Positions 34,291-41,880 of a stretch of DNA of 49,772 nucleotides are shown one piece after another (position 1 is the stretch's first letter; every line of letters begins with the position of its first letter). The notes under the pieces are model-generated. The model searched no databases, was not told the DNA's origin, and worked only from the letters and a program-made list of their open reading frames with translations. The DNA is from Oscillospiraceae bacterium (GTDB lineage: Bacteria > Bacillota > Clostridia > Oscillospirales > CAG-272), in the NCBI GenBank assembly GCA_015064295.1, contig SVSM01000010.1, forward strand, positions 1-49,772. The letters are read 5' to 3'. The position numbers were made by a program, and so were the translations under genes.

Positions 34291-34377
34291 CCGCCCTGTC
34301 ACCTTTCACCCTTTCCGGAATATACTAAATTGAGGGCTACACCCTCGGAATCATGAAGGAAAGGCAGAAAGAAAATC

Positions 34378-34701
34378 ATGTGCTCGAACTACAACAATGC
34401 CTGCGGCTGTAACGCCAACAACCACTACCACGACAATCAGGCCGGTTGCGGCTGTAACAACGCCGTAAACGACTATCACGACGATTGCGGTCGCGGATGC
34501 GGCTCTGACCGTGACTGCGGATGCGACAATCGCGGCGTTCTCCAGTGTGCTGCCTGCGGCTTTGCCTCCACCGTTTTCCGCGTCATTCGCGGCCTTGACA
34601 ACAGTCTCGGCAGCTGTGGATGCGGTTGCGGCAATAACGGCTGCAGCAACCGCTGCGGAAACCGCAACAATGGCTACAACAACGGCTGCGGCTGCAACTG
34701 A
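34378..34701 (+). CDS. Cysteine/asparagine/glycine-rich small protein
   Basis: 107 residues with 18 cysteines, mostly as CGC or GCGC pairs (ACGCN, AGCGCN, DCGCD, SCGCGCG, GCGCN), and many Asn, Gly and His/Asp. A central VLQCAACGFASTVFRVIRGL is the only ordinary-looking part. No signal peptide. A TATACT at 34321 may be a -10 box and a weak GAGGG/CCCTC hairpin lies in the leader. Such proteins may bind metal or be spore coat or surface components; the family is not one I recognise. It sits 87 bp after the endolysin and before a terminator; whether it belongs to the phage unit is open. Confidence 0.6.
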   Translation: MCSNYNNACGCNANNHYHDNQAGCGCNNAVNDYHDDCGRGCGSDRDCGCDNRGVLQCAACGFASTVFRVIRGLDNSLGSCGCGCGNNGCSNRCGNRNNGYNNGCGCN

Positions 34702-34719
34702 CCTCACCCGTAAATAACG

Positions 34720-34749
34720 ATTCCCCAAGCGGTTTTCCGCTTGGGGAAT
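34720..34749. terminator. Terminator after the cysteine-rich gene
   Basis: ATTCCCCAAGCGG/CCGCTTGGGGAAT with a 4-base loop, then a T-rich stretch on the plus strand. It also lies just past the stop of the minus-strand DUF1015 gene. Confidence 0.75.
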
Positions 34750-34754
34750 TCTTA

Positions 34755-36458
34755 TTATTTAATTTTTCGGCACTCCATATAGAAGCGCTTGTCATGGGCC
34801 TCGCCCATGGAGAAGGTCTTGCGGGGGAGAGCTCCGTAGGCGTCCACGTAGGGGAAAAGCTCATCCTTGCGGATGCCGTCAAAGAGGAAGCCCACGGCGT
34901 TTTCCTTGGAGGCCAGCTCCCTTACGGTATCCTCGCCGTGGATATAATCCACCGAGGCCTCAGGGTGGCGGCTCAGATAGTCGTCGATGAACTGCTGCAG
35001 CGTACCGGCGGCCAGGCCGTCCACCGAGAAGGCGTCGGTCTTGTCGCCGTAGACACAGGTAACCGGATGCTCGGTGGCTCCCGCAAAGCGGGCCTTGGCC
35101 TCGGCAAGGAGAGCCTCGGGGTCAACACCGAAGACTACGCGGTAGATCGGCTCGAAATCCAGGGCAGGATCGTGAATGTTGACGATCTCGGCCAGGGCAT
35201 AGCGGGACAGAGGGTTGCTCTCGTCGTAGCAGGCCTTGGCAGTGGCTAAGGAATGGTTTCCGTCGCCCATGGCAAAGAGGAGGGCTCGTGCTTTCCCCTG
35301 CTCGGCCAGACGGGCAAGGGCATGGTCTACCGCTCCTTGGCTCATGAGGCTGCCCCGAATATGGCCACCGTTCATGAGAAGGTCGGTGTCATAGAGTACC
35401 TCCCCGTCGGGAGAGGTGGGTACGACGGTGTTCTCGGGATCGTCGATGAGGATCATGATATGGGGCAGCTCCAGGGGCGCTTCCTTACGGATGGCCACGC
35501 GGGGAGGAATACGGGAGAGCACGGTGCCCTCAGTAGCACGGATCGGGGATGTGGAGCCCACGTTGTAATCGTACGCGGTAAGATCCACCGCTCCCACGAT
35601 ACCCCGTCTGGTTCTGCCGTCGGCCAGGGTTCGCTCGACGAAAACCATGGCGTCCTTGTACTCCCGGAACAGGCCTTCGTCAAGGTAGCGCTTCATGGTG
35701 GCGTTGATGGCCTCGATGCGCCCCGCTACGTCGGAGGATTCCAGATACACCTCGGGCAGGGTGATGCGGAGGGTGGAGGGGGCGTCCCCTACCTGTCTGT
35801 CCAGCTCCTCCCAATACTCAGGCTGGGAGGTGTACTGGTCGCAGGCCACCACCGACCATTTGTCAAAGCCGCCTTTCGGCAGCAGAATATCGGCAGGGCC
35901 GAAGGGTATTGTCTTCATGTTAGGATCCTTTCTGTCTGTTCCGATTCTTCCGTACAGGAAGTCTTCAAAGCGTTTTCGGATGCGGCTGAGGCGTCCCGAC
36001 ACCGGCGGTGCCACAAGGCCTTGTGCGATCATGCGATCAAGCTCCTCGACGGTCACCCAGCGGGCGTCGCAGGTCTCGCCCTGCTGGCAAACCACCTGCT
36101 CCAGCGGGATATTCTTCCGCACCATGTAGCAGTCGCCGATGGTGTTCCGCCCCGTTTCCGTCCCGAGAAGATACAGCTCCTCCTCGGTGACCTGAATGCC
36201 GGTCTCCTCCCGCAGCTCCCGTACGGCTCCCTCCCGGGAGGTCTCTCCCGCCAAAACCGATCCGGCGGTGTTTTCCCACAGATTGGGCCAATCCTTTTTT
36301 TCGGGAGACCGCAGCGTCAGCAGGACCTCGTTCCGTTCGTTGACCGTCCAGATCCCCACGGCAATGTGATAGGTACCCCGCTTGAGGCGGCTTCCCCGCA
36401 CATGGGTGATATGAAGCGGATTTCGGTGTCCGTCGTAAAGATCCCACAACTCCGGCAT
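34755..36458 (-). CDS. Fusion of a Nudix hydrolase and a DUF1015 protein
   Basis: One uninterrupted frame of 567 residues from the ATG at 36458 (AAGGGGG upstream). Residues 1-180 form a Nudix hydrolase: the box G66-x5-E72-x7-R80-E81-L-x-E84-E85-x-G87-I is complete, within an isopentenyl-diphosphate-isomerase-like N-terminus (MPELWDLYDGHRNPLHITHV). Residues 181-567 are a DUF1015 domain beginning MKTIPFGPADILLPKGGFDK, with FAMGDGNHSLATAKA. At the joint (35918) an AGAAAGGATCC site sits before that Met, so DUF1015 may also be made alone. DUF1015 proteins are of unknown function. The two are usually separate genes. Confidence 0.82.
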   Translation of the reverse strand: MPELWDLYDGHRNPLHITHVRGSRLKRGTYHIAVGIWTVNERNEVLLTLRSPEKKDWPNLWENTAGSVLAGETSREGAVRELREETGIQVTEEELYLLGTETGRNTIGDCYMVRKNIPLEQVVCQQGETCDARWVTVEELDRMIAQGLVAPPVSGRLSRIRKRFEDFLYGRIGTDRKDPNMKTIPFGPADILLPKGGFDKWSVVACDQYTSQPEYWEELDRQVGDAPSTLRITLPEVYLESSDVAGRIEAINATMKRYLDEGLFREYKDAMVFVERTLADGRTRRGIVGAVDLTAYDYNVGSTSPIRATEGTVLSRIPPRVAIRKEAPLELPHIMILIDDPENTVVPTSPDGEVLYDTDLLMNGGHIRGSLMSQGAVDHALARLAEQGKARALLFAMGDGNHSLATAKACYDESNPLSRYALAEIVNIHDPALDFEPIYRVVFGVDPEALLAEAKARFAGATEHPVTCVYGDKTDAFSVDGLAAGTLQQFIDDYLSRHPEASVDYIHGEDTVRELASKENAVGFLFDGIRKDELFPYVDAYGALPRKTFSMGEAHDKRFYMECRKIK

Positions 36459-36488
36459 GGCGTCCCCCTTTTCACGATATGATGTATT

Positions 36489-36517
36489 ATGATAGCACAT
36501 TTTGCCCCGTTTGGCAA
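36489..36517 (-). promoter_or_regulatory. Promoter of the Nudix-DUF1015 gene
   Basis: TTGCCA (36512-36517), 17 bp, TATCAT (36489-36494) on the minus strand. Confidence 0.65.
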
Positions 36518-36610
36518 GGGGGTGGCGGGATTTTGTGAGGGAAACTTCCGCTAAGGCATGGACTCCCGGAAGAAACCGGACGAAACCACAAAGAAAAACG
36601 GGAAAACCTC

Positions 36611-36639
36611 TTGCCATTCGGCACGCCTTGTGCTATAAT
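36611..36639 (+). promoter_or_regulatory. Promoter of folT-folC
   Basis: TTGCCA (36611-36616), 17 bp, TATAAT (36634-36639) with the extended TGTGC before the -10. Confidence 0.8.
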
Positions 36640-36651
36640 GATAGCAAATTC

Positions 36652-36806
36652 AGAGTAGGAGCTTTGGCGTTAAGTGCCGCGGGGACGGGGAGTTGCCCTT
36701 CGGACGAAAACGTTGGTTGCGGTCAGAGCTCCGCATCCCGCTGGTCCATACGGAGCTTTTTCACCTCCTTATGCAGCGAGCTTGCAAACGGAGGTGTATT
36801 TTTATT
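36652..36806 (+). promoter_or_regulatory. Tetrahydrofolate (THF) riboswitch
   Basis: The leader has the THF aptamer core: AGAGTAGGAGC, GGCGTTAAGTGCC, GGGGACGGGGAGTTGCCC, GGACGAAA and, closing the fold, CAGAGCTCCGCATCCCGCT (ends about 36742). After it CACCTCC (36762-36768) can pair with GGAGGTG (36790-36796), the ribosome binding site of folT, ten bases before its ATG. This is a translational switch: folate binding should hide the site and lower folate uptake. Identified by eye from conserved segments; gene context (folT, folC) agrees fully. Confidence 0.88.
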
Positions 36807-37364
36807 ATGAAGCAACGTCACGATTCCCTTGACAACCAGAAGCGCCCTTCCCTTGCCAATCCTCGGGTTCTCACGGCGGCGGCCCTTTTGACGGCTGTCA
36901 GCTTCGTTTTGGCCTACCTGGCCAAGAGCATTTTCGGCCCCGGCGTCATCCGCGTGACCTTTGAGTGCCTGCCCGTCTTCTTCGGCAGCATGGTCTTCGG
37001 ACCCGCCATCGGCGTGGGCATTGCGGTAGCCGCCGATCTTCTCTCCTGCTTACAGGCCTCCATGACCCCAAACCTCATCGTGACGGCGGGAGCGGCGGTG
37101 CTGGGAGGCTTGTCGGGGATTCTGTTCCGCTATTTGCCCTCCCGGGTGAAGCCGAAAACGAGAATCCTTCTTTCGGTGGCTCTCTCCCACCTTGTTGGCT
37201 CTATGCTGATCAAATCGGCGGGGCTGTATCTCTACTTCGGATGGGCCATCCTGTGGCGGATCCCCGTCTACCTAGGCATTGCGGCGGCCGAGACCCTTCT
37301 CTTACAGTATCTTATGACAAGCGACGCGCTGATGCACCAGATCGGAAAGGTAATGCAAAAATGA
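36807..37364 (+). CDS. folT: Folate ECF transporter S component
   Basis: 185 residues with five to six hydrophobic segments. After a charged N-terminus the first helix reads RVLTAAALLTAVSFVLAYLA; VTFECLPVFFGSMVFGPAIG and LSALSHLVGSM-like motifs are typical of FolT. It binds folate in the membrane and works with a shared energizing module (EcfA1A2T) encoded elsewhere. A THF riboswitch controls it. It overlaps the next gene, folC, by ATGA, so uptake and polyglutamylation are made together. Confidence 0.92.
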   Translation: MKQRHDSLDNQKRPSLANPRVLTAAALLTAVSFVLAYLAKSIFGPGVIRVTFECLPVFFGSMVFGPAIGVGIAVAADLLSCLQASMTPNLIVTAGAAVLGGLSGILFRYLPSRVKPKTRILLSVALSHLVGSMLIKSAGLYLYFGWAILWRIPVYLGIAAAETLLLQYLMTSDALMHQIGKVMQK

Positions 37365-39319
37365 ATTACGAGGAAGCCATCAACTTTATCCATTCGGTGG
37401 AATGGCAGGGCAGCCGCCCCGGTCTTACCCGCATCACCGAGCTCCTCTCCCGCCTCGGCAACCCCGAGCGGGGCCTCCGGGCCGTCCACGTGGCGGGTAC
37501 CAACGGCAAGGGCTCCTTCTGCGCGATGCTGGAATCGGTCCTGCGCCACGCCGGCTATCGGACGGGGCTCTTCGTTTCCCCTTATATTGAGGAATTTGAG
37601 GAACGGATCCAGTGTAACGGTCATCTCATCGACCGTCAGGAGCTGGCCGAGATCGTCACCGAGATCGCGCCGATCTGTCGGAGCATGGAGGATCTCCCCA
37701 CCGAGTTTGAGATCCTAACCGCCATCGGCTTTCTGTATTTCAAGAAAAAACAGGTTGAGGTGGCCGTCATCGAGTGCGGCATGGGAGGACGGCTTGACTC
37801 CACCAACGTCATCGACGAGCCTCTGCTCTCGGTCATCACCGGGATCGCCCTTGATCACGTACAGTTCCTCGGCGACACGGTGGAGAAGATCGCCGCCGAA
37901 AAGGCCGGCATCATCAAGGCGGGACGCCCCGTTCTCTACGGCGGACGGGATGCCGCCGCGGGGGCTGTGATTGCCGAAAAGGCAACTGAGCTTGGTTCTT
38001 TGCTGTTTGAAAAGGATTTTGATGCGATCGAAAACGTGACCTGCTCTCTTCATGGGACGGTCTTTGATTACAAGGAGCACAGGGCCGTTCATCTCCCGCT
38101 GATCGGCTGCCATCAGGCAGAAAACGGTGCCTCGGTGCTGGAGGCGGTGGCCATTCTGCGCCGCGAGGGCCTTGCCATCTCTGACGATGCCCTGCGGGAC
38201 GGTCTTGCCGCCGTTACCTGGAAGGGGCGCTTTGAAAAGCTCGGCGACACCCCTACCGTCCTCTTTGACGGCGGTCACAACGAGGAGGGGGTTCGTGCCG
38301 CCGTCAAGACGGTGAAGGCCTGCTTTGGAGAGCAAAAGCTCCTCGTGATCTCCGGTGTGATGAAGGACAAGGATTACGACACCATCGCCACCGCCCTTTC
38401 CTCGGTGGCTGATACCGTCTACACCGTTACTCCCGCCAATCCCCGCGCCCTCCCTGCGGCAGAGTATGCCAAGGTGATCGAAGCCAAGGGGCTCCCCGCC
38501 GTACCCTGCTCCGATTTCAGTGAGGCGGTGGGACAGGCCTACGCCCGCGCCAAGAAGGACGGTGCGCCTCTGCTCTGCGTCGGCTCTCTCTATGCCTACG
38601 GCGATTTCAAAAAAGCGCTCTCCGCCTGTCAAGGGGAGGACGCCGAGGACGCCGCTCCGACCCTTGATCCCAAGGTCGTGAGCAAAAAGCGCGCCAAGGG
38701 GCTGCTTGTGACGGTCGCGATCCTGTTCTGCGTACTGTTGGCGCTGAATTTTGCCCTGGACAGCGGCCTTTTGGGCAAGCTCCTTTCGGGAGACGACAAG
38801 GCGCCGAATCGGCAGCCCGTGGAGCTCCGGGAGCCCGATTACGAGGAAAATATCTTTGAAGACGAGGACTATCTCGACCTCAACCGCGCCATTCTCTACA
38901 CCGAGGGGGCTCTTTCGGTCTATCTGATCAACGAGGCCGATTTTACCGCCACCGGGGCGGTGGCCACCTTCTTCGGCGAGTATTTTGACGCCGTCATCAT
39001 GGGGGATCACCGTCGGCTGAACGCCTGCTTTACCGAGGAATATCGGGACAAAAACGGCAGAAGGAACCGCTTTACCATGCAGAAGCTCTACGACATGGAG
39101 GTCGTTAAGCTGGCGGAATACATCATCAACGAGGGAACCGCCGACCAGACCACCGTCTACGAGTTTGAGGTCTCCTACCGCATCCGCCACAACAACGGCA
39201 CCTTCCGCGACGACCTGGTAAGCGATATGGCCCGCCCCCAGATTTATCAGCTCTATCGCCTGGATCGTACCGAGGAGATTTTGATTCAGTCGATTTCGGA
39301 GTATAACATCAAGCATTAA
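37361..39319 (+). CDS. folC: Folylpolyglutamate synthase fused to a membrane-anchored C-terminal domain
   Basis: 652 residues in one frame; FolC is usually about 430. Residues 1-425 are a complete Mur-ligase-type FolC: P-loop HVAGTNGKGSF (43-53), GLFVSPYIEEFEERI, ECGMGGRLDSTN, FDGGHNEEGV and LCVGSLYAYGDF. A short linker leads to a transmembrane helix (about 446-466, LLVTVAILFCVLLALNFAL), a charged spacer, and a domain (about 485-652) with an NTF2-like look (YFDAVIMGDHRRLNACFTEE). FolC adds glutamates to folates in the cytoplasm. The C-terminal part would be outside the cell. No frameshift or stop separates the parts. Confidence 0.88.
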   Translation: MNYEEAINFIHSVEWQGSRPGLTRITELLSRLGNPERGLRAVHVAGTNGKGSFCAMLESVLRHAGYRTGLFVSPYIEEFEERIQCNGHLIDRQELAEIVTEIAPICRSMEDLPTEFEILTAIGFLYFKKKQVEVAVIECGMGGRLDSTNVIDEPLLSVITGIALDHVQFLGDTVEKIAAEKAGIIKAGRPVLYGGRDAAAGAVIAEKATELGSLLFEKDFDAIENVTCSLHGTVFDYKEHRAVHLPLIGCHQAENGASVLEAVAILRREGLAISDDALRDGLAAVTWKGRFEKLGDTPTVLFDGGHNEEGVRAAVKTVKACFGEQKLLVISGVMKDKDYDTIATALSSVADTVYTVTPANPRALPAAEYAKVIEAKGLPAVPCSDFSEAVGQAYARAKKDGAPLLCVGSLYAYGDFKKALSACQGEDAEDAAPTLDPKVVSKKRAKGLLVTVAILFCVLLALNFALDSGLLGKLLSGDDKAPNRQPVELREPDYEENIFEDEDYLDLNRAILYTEGALSVYLINEADFTATGAVATFFGEYFDAVIMGDHRRLNACFTEEYRDKNGRRNRFTMQKLYDMEVVKLAEYIINEGTADQTTVYEFEVSYRIRHNNGTFRDDLVSDMARPQIYQLYRLDRTEEILIQSISEYNIKH

Positions 39320-39331
39320 TGTCACTCGCAA

Positions 39332-39365
39332 AAAAATCCATCCTTCGATCGAAGGATGGATTTTT
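39332..39365. terminator. Bidirectional terminator after folC
   Basis: AAAAATCCATCCTTC-GATC-GAAGGATGGATTTTT, symmetrical, between folC (plus) and the racemase gene (minus). Confidence 0.88.
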
Positions 39366-39372
39366 ATCTTTC

Positions 39373-40095
39373 TTACAGCTCCCAGCCCGTCGGTTCCTTG
39401 CCGCAGGCACGGATGGTGACCGAGGCGAGGACGGCGAGGGAGTCGGTATAATACCGATCCAGCTTGCCGCTTTTTTTCAGCAGCGACAGCTCGGTACAGC
39501 CGAGGATGAGGGTCTGACAGCCCTGCGCCCGCAGACTATCAGCCACGGCGAAGAAGCGGTCGTAGTCCACGGGGAGGCCCTTTTTGATCTGGCCGTAGAT
39601 GATATCCGAGATGACGGCCTGCTCGGCCTCGGAGGGGGCTACCGCCTCGATGCCCGCACGGCGGCAGACCTCGTGGTAGGCGCCCGATTTAACGGTTCCC
39701 TCGGTGGCGAGGATGCCGACCTTGTTCCAGCCTTGGGCAGCGCAGTAGGACACCGTTTCGGTGATGATATTGATGATGGGCACGCCGGTTTGACGGCTCA
39801 GCTCGTCGTAGAAATAATGGGCGGTGTTGCAGGGGAGAACGATGACCTCGGCTCCTGCGCGGATGAGACGTCCTGCCTCCTCCACCATGACGGGGAGAGG
39901 GTTCTCGTCACTCTGTCCCAGGATGAAGGCAGTGCGGTCGGGGGTGGTGGCGCGGCTGGAAATCACCATGTCGATGTGATCCTGATCCCGTGTCACCTTG
40001 GTGTGCTCGGTGAGCATCTCATAAAAATACACCGTCGCCATGGGTCCCAGACCGCCGAGTATGCCCAGCACCCGGTATGCTTCCCTGTTCTGCAT
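39373..40095 (-). CDS. Aspartate/glutamate racemase family protein
   Basis: 240 residues. VLGILGGLGPMATVYFYEML at the N-terminus, and the two catalytic cysteines in VLPCNTAHYF and LILGCTELSLL, identify the Asp/Glu racemase fold. Most such proteins racemise aspartate; some act on other amino acids. It might supply D-aspartate or D-glutamate for the cell wall. It stands alone with its own promoter and shares a terminator with folC. Confidence 0.92.
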   Translation of the reverse strand: MQNREAYRVLGILGGLGPMATVYFYEMLTEHTKVTRDQDHIDMVISSRATTPDRTAFILGQSDENPLPVMVEEAGRLIRAGAEVIVLPCNTAHYFYDELSRQTGVPIINIITETVSYCAAQGWNKVGILATEGTVKSGAYHEVCRRAGIEAVAPSEAEQAVISDIIYGQIKKGLPVDYDRFFAVADSLRAQGCQTLILGCTELSLLKKSGKLDRYYTDSLAVLASVTIRACGKEPTGWEL

Positions 40096-40125
40096 CGCTT
40101 GCCTCCCTGATCGTTTTCATTCAGT

Positions 40126-40154
40126 ATTATAACATGCTTTTCAGCGTTTGACAA
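40126..40154 (-). promoter_or_regulatory. Promoter of the racemase gene
   Basis: TTGTCA (40149-40154), 17 bp, TATAAT (40126-40131) on the minus strand. Confidence 0.75.
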
Positions 40155-40273
40155 TGGATCGGGGGAATTTTTTGACATTTTTTAAAAAAAACCGCCTTTC
40201 CCCCTCCAAACGCATAAAGCTCCCTCAAATCCGCCATACTTTCTCAAAACGGCTTTGGCGAAAGGAGCGACGC

Positions 40274-40900
40274 ATGTTTCCCATTCTGATCCGAACGGTT
40301 CTGATCTATCTGGTTCTGGTTGTTTCCATTCGCCTGACCGGCAAACGCCAGGTGGGAGAAATGCAGCTTTCGGAGCTGATCACTGCCTTTCTCATCTCCG
40401 AGGTGGCCGCGGCGCCCCTGTCGGACACCGACATTCCTCTCGTCTATGCCGTCCTGCCGATCCTGATCCTGGCCTGCCTTGAGATCATCATTTCCTTCGC
40501 CACCACCAAGTCACCCCTTCTCAAGCGATTCTTTGAGCCACCGCCTACCGTCCTGATCGCAAAGGGAAAGCTGAATCAGCACGCCATGAGAAAACAGCGC
40601 ATCACCCTCGACGAGATGATCTCGGCCCTACGGCTGAAGGAGGTGGCCGACCTCTCAAAGATCCGTTACTGCTTCTTGGAGCACAACGGTCAGCTCTCCT
40701 CCTTTACGGCAGAGGACGGTCTGTTTCTTCCCGTGGTGGTAGACGGAGAGGTCCATTCCCACTTTCTCTCCATTTTGGGGCGGGACGAGGGTTGGCTGAA
40801 AGCACGGCTGGCCTCCGATAAACGAAACCGGAGGGCGTTATTTCTCATGATCACCGATGGGAATACCGTCCATTATATCGAAAAGGAAAAGGGGACTTGA
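40274..40900 (+). CDS. DUF421 membrane protein (YetF-like)
   Basis: 208 residues from the ATG at 40274 (AAAGGAG). Three helices lie in the first 80 residues, with the family motif RLTGKRQVGEMQLSELITAF, then a cytoplasmic alpha-beta domain with FEPPPTVLIAKGKLNQHAMR and ISALRLKEVADLSKIRYCFL. The family is linked to YetF/YdfR and spore-related proteins in Bacillus; its biochemical role is unresolved. It is followed directly by a DUF4363 gene, its common partner. Confidence 0.9.
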   Translation: MFPILIRTVLIYLVLVVSIRLTGKRQVGEMQLSELITAFLISEVAAAPLSDTDIPLVYAVLPILILACLEIIISFATTKSPLLKRFFEPPPTVLIAKGKLNQHAMRKQRITLDEMISALRLKEVADLSKIRYCFLEHNGQLSSFTAEDGLFLPVVVDGEVHSHFLSILGRDEGWLKARLASDKRNRRALFLMITDGNTVHYIEKEKGT

Positions 40901-40901
40901 T

Positions 40902-41276
40902 ATGAAGGCGTTCGTTGCGGCTCTTGCCGTTTTTGCCCTTCTCATCGGCGGCTCGGTAATCCATGCCCTTTGTCTTGAGCGAATCACCGACCGCCTGTTC
41001 ACGCTGGAGGGCTCCTTTCCCGAAAAGGAGGCAGAAACAAACGCCCCCGACCCGGCCATACGGCAGGCGGAGGCGTATTGGAACACGGTGCGGGATCGGC
41101 TGGCGGGTACCGTGAATATGCGGTATCTGAACGCCGTATCCAACGCGCTTCGCAACGTCATCGACTATTACGAGGAGGGTTCGGTCTCCGATTACGAGGC
41201 CTCCCGAAGCCTTTTGCGGGAGGCGGTGGAGACCTTGCGATTATCCGACAAGGTGGGCTTTGCCTCGGTCATCTGA
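40902..41276 (+). CDS. DUF4363 family protein
   Basis: 124 residues from the ATG at 40902 (AAAGGGG). An N-terminal transmembrane helix (about 4-24, AFVAALAVFALLIGGSVIHA) is followed by a helical extracellular part (DRLAGTVNMRYLNAVSNALR ... DYEASRSLLREAVETLRL). DUF4363 is usually adjacent to DUF421 in Clostridia; the pair may form a complex. Its 3' end overlaps by eight bases the end of the convergent TIGR03936 gene. Confidence 0.82.
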   Translation: MKAFVAALAVFALLIGGSVIHALCLERITDRLFTLEGSFPEKEAETNAPDPAIRQAEAYWNTVRDRLAGTVNMRYLNAVSNALRNVIDYYEEGSVSDYEASRSLLREAVETLRLSDKVGFASVI

Positions 41277-41880
41277 ACGCCGTCTCGCCATCGGAAAGCA
41301 GCACCCGCGTGCGGAGGATGGTACAATCGGGAATACCAAGATATTTTGCCACGTATTCGGGATTCAAATACTCCGAGGGGGAGGCGCTGAGCACACAGGT
41401 CAGCGTCTTCCCTTCTTTTCGATAGGAATGGATCATGGGCTTGATGTCGGTTTCCTTTTCCCCGCTTTTGGTACGCTTCATCAGGACGATGGCGTCGGCC
41501 TCCAGGGGCGTGACGTCAAAATCCTCTTCATTCTCCAGCCGATACTCGGCGTAGCGGATCTCGGTGAACTTGGCGGTGGGAGTATAGGCCTCCTGTACCC
41601 GCATCTCGGGAGGGAAGGCGCCGTTCAAGCGCTCGGTCAGCTCGGCCTCGCTCATGGGACGGTCCAGCTTAAAGTCCAAAAGCTCGCAGACGCTCTCGGC
41701 TCCTACCGACAGAGGCAGGGCAAAGACCATCTTGGGGTGAGGGTTAAAGCCCTCGGAATACTTAATGGGGATCCCGGCGCGGATCATGACGTTTTTCATG
41801 GTGCGGTTGAGGTCCAGATGGGAGATAAACTGTAAGCTCCCCACCTTGGTAAAACGCACTCTTACAGACCCGGACAGCAT
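41269..41880 (-). CDS. TIGR03936-family (DUF2344) radical-SAM-associated protein
   Basis: 203 residues. VRVRFTKVGSLQFISHLDLN and IKYSEGFNPHPKMVFALPL are characteristic. In Clostridia and relatives it is encoded directly after, or fused with, the TIGR03960 radical SAM protein, as here: it overlaps that gene by 19 bases. Role unknown, possibly RNA modification, since the pair is often near ribosomal genes. Confidence 0.9.
   Translation of the reverse strand: MLSGSVRVRFTKVGSLQFISHLDLNRTMKNVMIRAGIPIKYSEGFNPHPKMVFALPLSVGAESVCELLDFKLDRPMSEAELTERLNGAFPPEMRVQEAYTPTAKFTEIRYAEYRLENEEDFDVTPLEADAIVLMKRTKSGEKETDIKPMIHSYRKEGKTLTCVLSASPSEYLNPEYVAKYLGIPDCTILRTRVLLSDGETAFR

Noticed and set aside
25200..34377. 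Attachment-site repeats flanking the phage cassette
   Set aside because: No matching direct repeats were found by eye at the two ends; a computed search of exact repeats of 10 bp or more would be needed.
34351..34728. Alanine/valine-rich minus-strand frame opposite the cysteine-rich gene
   Set aside because: Complement of GCN/GTT-like codons in the plus-strand gene; the plus strand has the better start, composition and terminator.
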